Shown here piece after piece: positions 10,452 to 24,105 of a stretch of DNA of 64,000 nt. Source of the DNA: Chaetoceros tenuissimus (lineage: Eukaryota > Bacillariophyta > Thalassiosirophyceae > Chaetocerotales > Chaetocerotaceae); the NCBI GenBank assembly GCA_021927905.1, contig BLLK01000058.1:992001-1056000 (forward strand). The letters are read 5' to 3'. Numbering within the stretch: the first letter of the stretch is position 1; the number at the start of each line of letters is the position of its first letter. The position numbers and the translations under genes were made by a program. Under the pieces are notes generated by a model. That model was not told where the DNA came from, searched no databases, and was given only the letters and a program-made list of their open reading frames with translations.

Positions 10452-13400
10452 TTAGTTATTATTTTTTTTTTGGAGAAACATGACAACTCCAGCTATAGAG
10501 CAGCCTACAAAGAGAAAGACTCCCTGTAGTTCCAATACTTGTTTTAAATCAAAACCGCTCTTTACACCACCGAGTTTTCTCACAAGTTGTTCAATGTCCT
10601 CATCCTTTTCTTTTCTCAACCTTTCCTCCATTTGCTCAAATTCTGCATTCTTTTTCTTCAAGAATTGGTCCATTTCTTCTTGTTTTTCGTGAAGGAGTTG
10701 GTCACGTTCATTTTCCATTTCTTTTCGTTCCTTTAACAATTCATTTTGAAGTGATTGAAGATTCTCAATCTGTTCATGTTCCTTTGCGAGTTCTTGCTTC
10801 ATTTCAACCATGGTGTGACCCATTGTAGTTTCATATTGACTATCCAATGCTGTATCCAATATTCTCTCTTCTTCCTTCTTTTCTTCCTCAGTCTCGGAAT
10901 ACTTTGCAACATCTTGTTCAGAAGCAATAATATTAACTTGAGACATGGTGTAGGTGACCTTGTTGTTGTCTATCTTTTGTAAACGTCTAACAGAGTCATC
11001 GTTGTACACTGGTAGGGAATTACTCAATTTGGTCATGAGGTCTGATGGTGTCTCTTCGTCATTATCCAATGCTGATCCTTTTCTCAATCTTCTGCCTTCT
11101 GGAGCTGGAAGAATCTGCACTTTTGCAGTCACAAAAGACTCGGACTCATTACAATGAACTTCTGAAATTTGTAGACGATCAGAATCTACGCTTTCCATTA
11201 GATCTGTGATCTCAGTCTTGATTTGTTCTGATTTGTGATCCTCTTGGCAAGATACTGAAGAGTCTTGTTTGGTAATATGGAATTCTGTCAATGATCTTCG
11301 CAGGTTGGCATCGACAAATTGTTTTGTAAATGCTATAATTCCTTTTGTCTGATGATCAATCGGATTGCCGTTCAGATCAGCGATGTAGGCTAGACTTTCT
11401 CCTCCAATTCTACCTACTTCAACTCTAAATCTCCTTCCGTTAAGGATTCTAGGGCTGATTCTCGTGTAGTCTACTTGAAATCGAAGTACACGGTTTTCAC
11501 AAATAATCAGCAAGTCTTCTTTCTTCAATGAAATTTGAGGCTGATTTCCATTCGCAAAAACAGTCATCTCAATGTCAAAACTTAGAGGGATAGCGCAGTC
11601 AATTGGTTCCGTAAAAATAATCTTCATTTCTTGCCCAAAGAAGACTCTTCCATTCAGTGGTAAAGCATATCCAAATTGTTCTGGAGGACTTAAATCAATA
11701 TTGCCAGCTATTGAATCAGTTCTGAAGAAAGAAAATTCATCTGGTCCACCTACATCAGTACATTGAGACTCTACAGCAATCTGATACCTTCCGTCAGGCA
11801 AAGTACCTCCTCCTATGTACCAATCCATCGATACGTAGCCATACTCGTCTTCTCTACTCTTGGTGAAGTCAATATCTACAATGTTCCCATTGTTATTGAT
11901 ACGTTTCGCATTTCTCCAATTAACGTCACCGACTTCACGATATAGTAATTGAATCTTTTCCAGTCTTCCATTTTTCATATCTTTGAATGTTACACCTTTC
12001 CCTGCTTCAGGATTAAAAACAGTTACAGAAAGTATGTCCTTGTCACTTAAAAACTGAGAATTAACCAAAAAGCTACGATCGCGCTTTAATTCACCTGCAA
12101 ACTGAACAGCAGGACAAGGCTCGAGCCATTTGAGTTTCTTTGTTCCATCTACTTCCACAAAATTAAATAACTCCTCCACGATTGGGAGTGTTTCGTAATC
12201 CATTGCAAATTCGCAAGCACTTCGTAACGCAAGCTTGACTGGTTTGAAGTCATAACTGTCTGCTCCCTTGACAACTCTAATTTTTCTCGGAATAGGTTCT
12301 TCTTTGTTCAACTTCACACTAGTGCCCTCATAGTCCAGAGTATTACCATTATCAAAAATCATCTGAAGGGCTGAAGTTTCAGTATCTACATCTTGACCTA
12401 CAAGGAAGTAAGAGTAAACATGATCCCCGAAGTTTGCTGGTGGAAAAATGTGAGGAAGGAGTGGACAAACATATATTTATCCAGACATACAGCAGTGAGA
12501 TGTGCTTACCTAATTCCACGTCGAAAATCATCTCTTCATTTGGAAAAATAAATTGAGATGGCTTATTCAATACGGTTATCTTTGGATCTTCTCCCTTTGC
12601 AGTCCCTGGCTCCCACCTACATTTGGTTCTTCCTCCAACTGTATCAAATACAAAGCTTCCGTACACTGGATCATGATAAATATCACACAATCTCATCACC
12701 ATCATCAGGGTCCCCTAATCCAAAAGTGATTCCAGATTCCGAACACTTTTCGTTGGTGATTGTACTGGAGTGTTGAATGTCGATCTGTAAGTTCAAGCCT
12801 GCTTCTAAGCCAATCTTTACGCCGGGAAACTCTAAGTCGCCCTCTAATCCACCTGCAATATTTTAAAAATATGAGCGTGAGAAAAAGTGTTAAAAACGTT
12901 AGTGAAAGATACATAGGTAACTTTGGGTAACTCACCTATTCCTGCTGATAAAGCCAAGTCGAAATTACATCCACTTATTGCAGGGGTGATGACCATTGCT
13001 CCTGCAACAATTGGGAGTGCTGGTCCGAAAGCTAGGCCTGCACCAACTAGACCAGCTGTTCCACCTAGAGAAGCAGGACTCAACCAGTTGCAATTTTGTT
13101 TTGTGAATGCAGATGAGGCTTCTTTGGTCAAAGACATTTCATACACTCCTGCATCGCCTGCAAATTGTATGCTCATAGTTTTACTGATGTCATCACCGCC
13201 CTCCTTATTTCCAAGTAATTCTTCTGCAGCGTCCAATCTTTTTGCATCTGGAATTAGTTCATCTGGAACAAGACCTGCAGAATGTTCACCTTCTGCGATG
13301 GCTAGGTCATTGATTGTTCCCTCATCATCTGTAACTAAACCAACATTAGAATGCATGAACCAATCTGAGATCGGACTCTTTTTTCGAATAGCTTCTTTCT

Positions 13401-16400
13401 TAGCGTTTTCTTCGTCACTAATAGCTTTCTTCCACCCGTTCAATGCAGTTTGTAAAGTCTTCAACTTTTGTTCCTCAGTATTAAAGTCTGTATCCACACA
13501 AATTCTTCCGCTTCGACCTTTATCAAGTTCGCCAAGACAGCTTCCTGGTCTAGATGGGCAGCAAATGATTTCTCCATCATTCATAGTCGCAAGAGTGTTC
13601 TGTTGATTCTGTACCTGTTCCTCGAGATCTGGAATCGTAACGAGATCCAAGTGATATCTTGAATAAAAGGACAGGGCTGGCTTGTTTCCATCGGAATCAA
13701 CGTCAAAAATTAATGTATTGGCAAAGAGATCGGTTTCAGGATCTAATTTTGGTTGACACTTGTCCTTATCCCATGCCACAATGAAGACTTCTTCATACAT
13801 TACACTGAAATTTGGCATTACGAAGACATCACTCTCAGCTCCTGCACGCGCTGGTTCATCACTAGTTGTGTAGGACCATGTTGTACTGTACGAGTTAGAA
13901 GCCTCATTCTCATTATTCAGAAAATCTGTATTGATCTCTGCTTCCAAAGGAATTTCTCCTTCAAATTCCACGTCAGAAACACCCTGACAAAAAAGGACGA
14001 TTGCTCCTATTCCACCTCCGATACAAAGATCTCCGTCAAAAGATGCACCGGCACTTATTGTGAGACTCAAATCTGCATCACCATTGACCGCCAGGGCGGA
14101 TGTCACCACCTTAGTTGTAGTTACAACATTTTCATATGAAGCATATGACATGCCCCCTGGAGGATCGCGAAGCACCATGATTGGTTCATAGGTCGGAAGC
14201 ACAAATGAGTTTCCTGGACCCTTCTTGTAAAGACCTTCGATAAAGAATACTGCCTTATGGCTCACTTCTTTTGCATGTTTCTTGTGTATGATCCAAAAGG
14301 ATTAGGACGGCCAGTTGCAAAAGATGTGTCGACTCCAGCATGTCTACCATCATCGTCATGTGTAACTGGATAAACACATGGCCCTGATGCTGATACGCCA
14401 TCAGGAACGGGAGGAGCTATATTTGAACACATTTTCAAAGCTGATCTTGTCCTATAGTCCAAAGAAGTATAAAAGTCTTCAAACCCTGACATTTGATCCA
14501 TTCCAACACCATTTTCTACCACAACCTTGTAATCTTCATCAACCATGTCGCAGTAAATCTTATCTTTCAGAATTTCATGCACAAGATCAATTCGAACTTT
14601 GAATACTGTCATATAATCAATCACATGGAAAGAGTCTGCGTCATTGGCATTGTCAATGTAACATTCTTGATCATATGCATCTTTACTTTCGATCATTACC
14701 TCCATAATGAGTTCACCATCGTACTGAAAACGAACAGTCTCTTCATCGTCCAAAGCATTTGGATCAAGTGGATTTACAGAATTGTCTCTTGATGTTCCAG
14801 TATCGGCATGAAACTCACTTTCTTCCTCTTCTTCAATGACGCCAGTCACCACAGCTGTATCAAGAAGATAAATAGTGCGAATAATGGGAGGGTTTTGAAA
14901 TGCTTCCCAAATCGGAATATTTCTTCTCCCTTCTTCGTCCAATACCTCAGTTATCTGAACATCAAGGATATCTGCTGGAAGATTCCCAACTCTATTTCTG
15001 AATTCAGACTGCGATACTTCCGTACCTGGCCATTCACAGCCTAACACAGAAATTGTAGCAATACTTTCACCTAGAGGTTCATTACACATTCCACCAGCAA
15101 CTTTAACAAGCAAAATAATTGTTAGAGATAGGTAAAGGAATACCAATTTGCAAAGGTCGACAATTTCTCACCTTCAAGGAACATTTGAGCTTTTTCGACA
15201 TCAACAAAATCATTACCCGTGTACAACTCTCCTGCAGCGATTAAAACACCGTTATCATACTCATAGTTGTTATGCTTTATGATCATGATGGACTATTTCA
15301 ACTTTATTCACTTGAGCTCCAATGACAGCAGGTGCCTCATAGTGACCTTGACCATCTGTGCGTACTTCCGACAGGACTTCTGAATTGCCATTGGTTGTTA
15401 AGTGAAATACCCGAACTTCAGCATCAGAAATTGGACAGCCATAGGAACCAGGAAAGACTGTATTGTCAAGAAATACCTGACCAGCTAGCATAATTGTTGT
15501 AGCGTCATAGACATGTACTCGTTTATTGAATTCTAGATGCTTCAAAAAGACAATCAATCCAGTCTCTGTACAGTCAAATTCACTGTCGTTGCATAAAAAC
15601 TTGTGAGTGATTGTCTCTTTACCAACAGTTGTTTTGGAGAAATTCAGCTTTACAGGGAATTCATCCAAATGAGTAGAGCTTTTTGAGTACGGATGGACAA
15701 TATACGGATGGACAATATTGAAAGGAATAAAAAATCCGCCTCCAGCTTTGGTAACTAAAGAGCCAGAACATCCCTCACATGAGAGCTTTTCGTAAGTTGC
15801 TGAAAGTAGCTGATATTCAACGATAACGTCTTCAATAGGAAGTAATCCTGCATTTGGCTCGGTTGTGATGACACCATTGATAGATGCCTCCCATTGAATT
15901 GTGTGCGGAGCACAATTTTGCTCAGAATGGCTGAGGTCTAGACTTCCTTCAGTTGTGTCGTAGGGAGAAGGCATATATGGTCCTTTATCAGACTGAGCTC
16001 GAACACAGTAAACGTATGTATGACCTACTGTGAGCTTGGACAGATTGAGGTTATCTACTGCTTCCTCCTTTCCGTCAATCAATTCATAATCACACTCGGC
16101 TCCAGCACCTAACTTCAATGTCGCAAATGAAAATCGACAGTTTGTGAAAATTCTTCGTACTCAGAATATCTCACAAAAGAAAACATATTCTCACAAAGAG
16201 AATTATCTATGAATTCAAAGTAAACCTTTCCATGTGTTTGCTCGATAATGCGGAAGTCTGTTGGAGCTCCTGTCTTATCAGTAATGTCATTTGATTCAGC
16301 GCAAGTACATTCAGTTACGAATCGAACCTCAATGAATGTTTCATAGAATCTCAGTGTCAAAATGTAAAGAGTTCCTGGTTGTAGCCCTTCCAATACAAGA

Positions 16401-19400
16401 TCAACTTTACTGTTCGGGTCCTGTTTACCACTCTCGTACTCAATTTTGCTGATATCTTCAATAGCAATATTATCAATTTCACCTTGAGCATTTCTCATTT
16501 CAAGTTTTGAATCCACCAACAACCTTCTCTGCGCCAGTGTCTTCGTCCACTTCAAAATTGTTTGGATCTTCTCTCATTTTGTCATAAGTACCTTCACGGT
16601 GAATGGGGAATATCCCTATAGTAGATTTGACAGTAACCATATCAGCATGGACTTGCTGTACACACACATCATCAATATCATCTGTCAAATGCTTTTTGAT
16701 CACCTTTTCTCCGTTTCTTAAAACATATCCCTTTCGGCATTGACAGCCTCCCTCAAGGAAGATTGAATTCGTATCCGAACAAAACAAAGTGATACTTTTG
16801 GTAGGTTGGAACTGTTAGTACTTGGTCTAACAAAAAACAAAAATTAGATATAAGAATATAGTGCTTACCTCAAAGGTGAGTGGGTCAATATTAGTCTGAC
16901 TTTCCTCTTTATCTCTGACTTGAATAGAGACAATTCCCGATTCAGATGCGTATACGGACACTTGATCATAATCATCACTAATGATTGGCGACTCGTTCCC
17001 ATTTGTAAACTTCTTATCATACTCCAGCCCACGTAATCGCTTTTGATAGAGGTACAGTTCTTTCTGGTTATCACTATTCAACACTAGAATTCCTACAAAA
17101 TGTCCATGTGTAGATAATCCTACATGAAGAATAGACGCATTTTCAAAGTCACGAAGTTGTGTAGACTCAAACCATGTATCAGTAACCTCATCAAGGAGAT
17201 AAAATAGAAGGACACTGTTCTTCTCAATGACAGCGACGGTTCCACTATCCGATTAGCAGCTGCAGTAATGACGACACTTCCAATTTGTTCAGGAGCAATA
17301 GCGGCTTCAAATGGTAAAATGACCGATGGGTGATCGTCGGAACAAACTTGTGCTCGAATATGTACAGGATTGTTATTGCCATCATACGTATGGTAGATAG
17401 CTAGACCACCACCTGAACTATGGGCGAAATCTATGTGCTCCACTTGTGTCTGAAGATCAATGATTGCTGGCGTCGTGAAGTCTTCATTGTGATATTTGCT
17501 TGGATCACTAGAACCTGAGACTCTATCCTGATTATTCACAAAAGTTGTAATCAAATGGGAAATCAAAGCACTCTTTGTATTCTTCTGGTAAAGATTCATC
17601 TTGAATCTTCTTCAGAGACACAGAGCCTCGACGTTTTTGTTGACTATAAACCTTTGTTTCAGATGGTGCAGTGAATTGCAGATGAGCTGCTTGACAATCC
17701 CCACTACTTTGTGCTTGTTGTAAGCAATAGACACTACTTCCGGTTTCTGCGCCATTTGCATCAACCATGGAATCTACTATGCCTCTCTTATTTGACCAAA
17801 TCCTAAACTTTGTTGGAGCTCTCCTAGTGGTGGCACTAAGTGTTAAAGTACTGTCATTGCACCAGTGAACAACACAATGCCCACTCTTCTTACAATCTTC
17901 TGGTAATTCACCTTGTCCCTTGACGACAGGGAGAGGTTGTCTTGGATCAAAATCAACAAGTTCAATCAATGCCTCATAGCAACCCTTTGTGAGAGTCACT
18001 AATTCGCTTTCACCATGTGAAATATTTCTTGGAAACATTGTCTCTCGGTTAGTACTCGCGTCAATATCACCAACTGCTACAAAACCAAAATCATTCTGTT
18101 CGCGAATGTCAGGACTGAGAATCTTGTACTTTCTATTTTTTTCCACAGAATTGGTGTAATTAAGCGCGAACTCTGGCTTCGCACCTTCATCAAAGCAGTA
18201 GTATTTCGAACTAAGAACATCATTGGTTCCTGGTGCACATCGTTGAGATTTCAAGTGCTGTGTCATTCCATTGAAACTTGAAAGTGTTTGTGAATGGACA
18301 TTTCTGTAAGCGTGACTGTAAAGTTTTGCAAGATCTAAAAAGTCCTCTTTTCCAAAACGATCTACCATCCACTCTTTCAAGTACTTATTGTCAACATGTG
18401 TTTGCTCAAGGAACGCATGAATCTCTTCTTGGAAATCATCTGGTGACACCAATGAAGATGGGAACCACCACTCGTTACTATTTTGATAAAAGATTTCGTC
18501 ATCGTTTTCGCAGATAAATGTTTGAACATTCATCTTATCAATATCATCATCGCAAGTGATTGTTTGTTAAAAGGTACTTCAGGAAGGTTGAACTTGAATT
18601 CTGAAATGAATTGTTCCATATCAAGGCCTCCAGTGACATACACTTCTTCAAGTCCAAGAGCTTTGATACCAGCTTCATTAGGAGTCGTTAATTCAACCTT
18701 CACAGAGTCTCCACTAATGGGTAAACCATGTGCGGAATTAATGGTAATTCTCCCATATCCCAAGTTTCCATTGTAGTTGAATACTTCGTTTCCATCCTTG
18801 AGAATTGTTACCTTGAACCTTTTTGCGAGTGGACTTACACCAACACTCATTGGAGAGGGATCAATAATTATTTCTGAAATCCTGTATTTTGTTTCAAAGC
18901 TTAATTTCCACCAAGGTAGATTCATGCCTGTTTCTTTCAAACCTGTGACCGCACCAGAAATTTGGTATGGAAAGTTGCAAAGGTAGTTACCATCTTTCCA
19001 CGCCGCGAGACTTTCCCAGATCTCCAAACACTTCGAACCATCAACACCAGAAGGTATCCCTGATCTATACCAAACGAGGTTATATGGTGATTCTCCCTAC
19101 ACGAGTATCATATAGTTAATGCAAATTTTGTGAGAAATATGAAGGTATTGAAATGAAGGAAAATATATCTAAGGAAAATATATCATAGGAACTTACAGGA
19201 ACGCACAAATAGTTGTTATCCCAGCCAACACCAGGTTCATATAAATGCACACATCTGTTGTCTCTGGCTACATCGGAACTAACACCATTTGTGTGCCAAC
19301 TCATTCCAAAGGATTTTGGTTTGGTACTTCTCCAGCACAAGTAATTATTCTGAAAATATCTATGTCCATCAGGTTCATTCATGTTGAAACATTCGTATCC

Positions 19401-20647
19401 AGCTCCAGTTTTCTCTCGTGTTTCCCATACAAAGTCACCTGGAAAGGAAGGATAGTCAGGGTCAAAATCGAGCTGATCGAACTGGTTGTAAGCTAATTGA
19501 TTGCACGTTCAGGGCCAAGTCCATCTACTTCACTGTCAGTTGACTGTGTAGCTACTCCTCTAGTAGCTATACTTCTAGTGTATTGGTCAGAAGAACTTGA
19601 TGAATAGATGTAATTCAAGGCACCCACAAAACTGTTCAAATACTTTTCTTCAATAAATCGAACAGAACCCGCGGAGCAAAATAAATCAACGCTTTCTCCA
19701 ACATTCACATCAAATCCGCCATCATTTGAAACACCTCCGAAAGTGGATTTCAAATAGTTGTTGAAAATAGTTTCATCTGAATTCATTGAATTGTATCCAT
19801 AGCTTATAATATCAGCGTAGTAACAATCATCCTTTGGATATTTGAAGACATCTGTACTAATCATTGTCCTGTATAAGTACAAGGTATGATATCTGCGATC
19901 CAAATTCTGGAAATAAATCACCGACATGAAAGTCAAAAGTTTGAACATTGTTTGGAATAGGTTTCCCGTAAACTTGAAATTCTCCAATCATATGGGGAAA
20001 ACCACTTTCAGATCCAATGTTGTTAATAGACATTCCACACTTCAACCCATTAGGGGAAACAAGGTCGATGTTAAATTCAATTTCTTTCAAGTGGATGACA
20101 CCGTCGGCTGGAGCTTCGGTAACAGTCTTTGAGAAAAGGACAGATTCTTCGATGTCATTATTCTTGACATAGATGGTAAAATGCTTCAATCGTTCAATAA
20201 ATGCGTCGATGCGATTATAAATTTTCACTTCTGTCACCAAGAAACCTGGGTCAATGTCGACATGGAAATCAGTTTCTTCTTCATTGTTGTCTGGAAGCCC
20301 AGTTTTTGTGTAAGTATTCATGTTTCCATCGACAGCCTTTTCTGCCAACCCCAAAGTGCTTCCACTAGTCAGATCAAAATTATGGTGTGCAGGTCTTTGA
20401 AATGCGATATTTTCTCGAACAACATGACTCCAATTGTTGTATTGTCGTCCTGCAACCATAATACATCTCACATTCTTGTCTGCAAATGGATTCTCATCAA
20501 GATTGTCTTCCAAACAAAGTGCATGACCTTCTGCTTCATCAATGACTTCAAATTGGAATCGGAGCTTAGTCTTCTCGGTGACTGCATATGGAGTCTCAAG
20601 TTTGAAAGCCTTCCACGCATTACCATAAATAGTTGCGTTGAGATCTC
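10452..20647 (-). pseudogene. Giant modular surface protein gene, frame-broken and lacking a start
   Basis: About 10 kb of nearly continuous minus-strand coding sequence (roughly 3,200 residues). Five introns have GT-AG ends: 19196-19097, 16868-16812, 15171-15101, 12935-12853 and 12509-12398. In order it shows a carbohydrate-binding-like sandwich with a discoidin (F5/8C)-like insert, Trp/Cys repeats with W-D-N-N-Y-L-C, a second discoidin-like block, a Cys-rich linker, FN3- and Cna-like beta domains (GQVFLDN), a block with RDPPGGMSYAS, a long Glu/Lys coiled coil, one membrane helix and a short KKNNN tail. The frame changes by one base near 19862, 19497, 18545, 17535, 17250, 16515, 16122, 15272, 14280 and 12680, in both directions; none can be removed by a canonical intron. 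The first readable exon begins at a splice acceptor (20647), with no credible first exon before the RecQ gene 195 bases upstream. It is either a recently decayed gene or a locally error-rich assembly. Confidence 0.7.
15688..15717 (-). repeat. 15-bp perfect tandem duplication inside the giant gene
   Basis: The 15-base unit tacggatggacaata occurs twice head to tail at 15688-15702 and 15703-15717. On the coding strand it duplicates the pentapeptide IVHPY in frame. It looks like a very recent replication slip. Confidence 0.85.
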
Positions 20648-20841
20648 CTGCGTAGTATTAAATAGTAAACAAAACCGGAGGGTGGGTAAATGGTGATGAA
20701 TTGAATAGCGGTGGTGGACGTGATGTGAATGAACAAAGTGAAGTCGGACCACTTTTATCTTGCACATTATATTTTGTTGTTCTCGAGGTACTGCAGTTTA
20801 GTAGATTTAAAAGTAAGTGCCAAGAAAGAGACTGCTCCTTG

Positions 20842-23424
20842 TTATATTTTACGTCTGCGTATTTCTTCCAGCTCGGCTTTGAGCTGTGCTGCTCTGCTCC
20901 CCAATTCCTTGGAAGTAGGTTGTGCCTTGTTTGTTTGGATGGGTTTCCTTGCTTCCGACTTTGATAATGTTTTTCGTAGATGAAGAGGTATATTCACAGA
21001 TGTGCTTTTAGTTTCTTTCCCGAAGTTTGAAAAGTTTGACTTTCCTTGTGCTTTGAAAGTTACAAAACCTGTAGCTTTACCAGACTTTGTCTCTATAGCA
21101 TCCAATTTTGAGAAGATGCTGTTATAATCTTTATCGTTCAGCGAGTTCCCTGATGCAGTTTTGAAACCTGTATCAAACGAAGAAGAAGTGATTCCAAGTC
21201 CCGACTCTGTACTTGAATGATACCTATCTTGATCATAAAATTCATCATCATCCCAGTCATTGTCATCTCTGAACCCCATTCCATCAACACCACTATTTTT
21301 TCCAACGAATTGCTTGCGAGATAGCGTTTGTCGTTGACGATTGGTATCACGAACAGCTTTCTGAATCGAAGATGAATTCAAAGCATTTTCCATAACTGAC
21401 GGATCTTTGCAAAAATCACATGTTTTCTTACAAACAAGCTTTGGATCAATTTTTTCTGCAAAGTGTTGTAGAAGATATTTTCTCCGGCAGCATTTACTTG
21501 TGCAGTACTCTGTCATTTTAGTCAAGGCATCCATGTCTCGATCATTGAAACTAATGGGTATACCATCCCTTTGTTGTCTATTTTCTTCCTTTCTTTCAAT
21601 ATTCTTTTGTATCAAGAAAGCAAATAGACTGGCATCAGATTTTGAAAAGTAGAGAATTGACACTGCTGGAAGTCCATCGCGTCCGCCTCTTCCTGACTCC
21701 TGATAGAATGATTCTACACTTTTTGACATGTTCCAATGGATTACGTATCGCACACAATGACGATCAATTCCCATTCCAAAAGCTACAGTCGCAATAGCAA
21801 CTTGAATTTTACCATCAGTCCAATCTTTTTGGACACGTTTGCGATCACCGTCTTTCATACCTCCATGATACGGAGCAGCATGAATCCCAGCCTATGTCCA
21901 AAACCAAGTAAATAAAAGTTTAATAGCTAATCCAAATATAACAAAGACATACGTAGTCCTATCAAATCTTACCTTTTGCAATTGAGATGAAATCATTAAT
22001 GTGTCTTCTCTTTTGTGGACATATACAATTCCAGAACAAGGTGCTCCATTCTTTTGTGCCTTTGCATGATGTTTTTTAATGGTGGATATCATATCATTCA
22101 TAGCTTCAACATCTCCCATATGATCCTTGTATTTCACAATATACTCTATATTTTCTCGATTGAATGAACTCTTGTGCACCAAATCATGTTTACCAAATTT
22201 CAAAATCTTTTGAATATCTTGAATCACTTTATCTGTTGCAGTAGCAGTGAGCGCCATAACTGGTAAATGCGGAAACTCATCTCGAAACCAAGACAATTTC
22301 AAAAATGCTTTACGAAAGTCATGTCCCCAAGTAGACAAACAATGTGCTTCATCAATTGCTAAAAATGATAATTGCTTCGCTTGATTCAATGCCTTTAGTA
22401 CCTTTTGAAAACGAGCAGTTTGCATAGATTCTGGAGTTACATAAAGTAATTTCAACTTTTTGACTTTTTTTTCCTTCTTTTTCAATCCAGCCATTTGTTT
22501 GAGTGTATCCAATACCGCCTTATTTTCAGCAGCAGTTTTGGCACTTGAAATAAAATCAGCGTGTATACCTTTTGAATGGAGTGCATTGACTTGATCCGTC
22601 ATGAGTGCAATCAATGGTGAAATAACAATGGTGAGACCTTGCAAGACTAGTGCTGGTAATTGATAGCATAATGATTTTCCACCTCCCGTGGCCATGATTA
22701 TAAGTTGTGATTTTCCTTCTAGTACAGATCGTACAGCAATGGGTTGAAGTTTCCGCAATGAGTCAAGTTGAAATGTTTGTTGGAGTATAGTCATTGCTTT
22801 TTGATATAGTTGATCTGGTGACAATGATGAAGTAATGGAGGTCTGCTTTGTAGCTTCTATAGGAGCAGATTTTGACTTTGATTTCTCTGATGTAAAAGAA
22901 GATGAAGAAGATGTTATTGAATTAGTGTTGGCATTGGTGGCAGCAGACGTTCTTGTCAGTGTATCTGATTTTTCAAAGACTTGTTTCTTTCTATTTGAGT
23001 TCATAAAGTCATGACTCGTTTCAAATTTCTTCTCACTACGATTGCTGCTGACATTACTTTTGACAGAAGTTTCATTTCTACTTCTCGTCGCTGCACCTGA
23101 GACCACTTTGGATCGCTTCTGCTGTTTGGACACAGATGAAGCTGAACAAGTTTCATCATTGTCATTATCATCTTGACTCTTTTTATTTTGTTTCCTTGTT
23201 GATTCTTTTTGTTTCACGACTGCTCCAAATAGTGTACTCTGCACCTTTATTTGAGTATGATCTATTCGTTTCCTCTTTCGAGCAGATTCCATGGATGCAA
23301 CAGGAGACGTCAAGTCAATTACAGCATCAGTCGAAGTTCTTTTTCTTCTTGCTGTTTGACATATTTCACACTTTTGAACTGAGGGTTCATTGAGAAACGT
23401 GCAAGTGCCACAGCTCCATTCCAT
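20842..23424 (-). CDS. RecQ-family DNA helicase with N-terminal NZF zinc finger
   Basis: A 3'-5' DNA helicase of 833 residues in two exons (23424-21973 and 21891-20842; intron 21972-21892, GT-AG, phase 0). Residues 1-30 form a RanBP2/NZF finger (W-S-C-x2-C-T-F-L-N-x8-C-x2-C). The T-F pair after the second Cys is what ubiquitin-binding NZFs use. Residues 30-210 are Ser/Lys-rich linker. The helicase core has Walker A in MATGGGKSLCYQLP (near 245), DEAH in IDEAHCLSTWGHDFR (near 357), and helicase-C motifs GMGIDR and ESGRGGRDG. A RecQ zinc-binding module follows (C-x3-CRRK, then C-x3-C-x2-C). No HRDC domain is seen. The C-terminus is basic with a charged helix. The architecture is closest to short RecQ/RECQL5-like enzymes; the exact orthologue is not decided. 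Confidence 0.93.
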
Positions 23425-24105
23425 TCTTTATTATTGGTGATTAATTTGATGCAGCTACTACTTTGATTTCTATTTTGAATTTAGTAGCCATATGAGTATT
23501 TCAAAATTATTGGAGCAAAAGAAAGCCTCACCCTTCACTCTGTTTTCTCATCATCGATGAACTGTCGTCCGACCTCTTGCAGATCGTCGGTAGGATAAAT
23601 TTTTCAAAAAAATATGAAATTTCGAAAGAGGCAAAATCAATGTATTATTTGGTAACTTTGAATCATACTACTATTCCAATAAAACAATTATTATATATAT
23701 TGTGAATATGATAAAATCAATGCAATAGATGGTTGTGAAAGTTGCAAAAGGAAATTTAGAAAAGAACAACATCGAGAATTCCAACGTGGTCCCCCACCGT
23801 AGTACTACCTCGACCAGATCATGCTTAACTTCGATGAGCAGACGGGTATCGGTGTTCTCATGATTGTATGGTCGTTCCTGCATAGTACGCTCCTACTGCA
23901 ATATATCAAGGGCACTTGTATGTCATTTGCTCTATGTTTCAATAACGGTGTTTTCTGCCACCACTATCTTTTCGTCGTTGGTCGTTCCATCGTTACTGTA
24001 CCTCGCATCTTTCTTTGAACCACTACTTTCCCTTGCACTCTTGTACTCCCCTACTTCCCAACTACATTCTGCCATTCACTTTTTAATACTATTCAAAGCA
24101 CCAAC
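23425..24105. promoter_or_regulatory. Divergent intergenic region between RecQ and GCNA genes
   Basis: These 681 bases lie between two genes that read away from each other, so they must contain both promoters. The sequence is AT-rich near RecQ and more mixed near GCNA. Short open frames on both strands are not convincing. I find no named element, but a shared control region for two DNA-repair genes is plausible. Confidence 0.5.

Noticed and set aside
10073-10483. 136-codon plus-strand open frame
   Set aside because: Its composition is dominated by Phe, Ile and Leu from AT-rich DNA, it ends in the antisense of the giant gene, and it shows no motif.
10452-20647. Euplotes-style programmed +1 frameshifting in the giant gene
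   Set aside because: Five of the shifts could be read as +1 slips at stop codons, but the others go the opposite way, and one (near 17250) lies where the old frame stays open for about 130 bases. No common slippery motif is seen, and neighbouring genes read normally.
20468-20767. ATG at 20767 as the start of the giant gene
   Set aside because: Its frame is open across 20647 but is not the frame of the first coding block, and no phase-compatible donor links the two; the only fitting GT would give a 23-bp intron.
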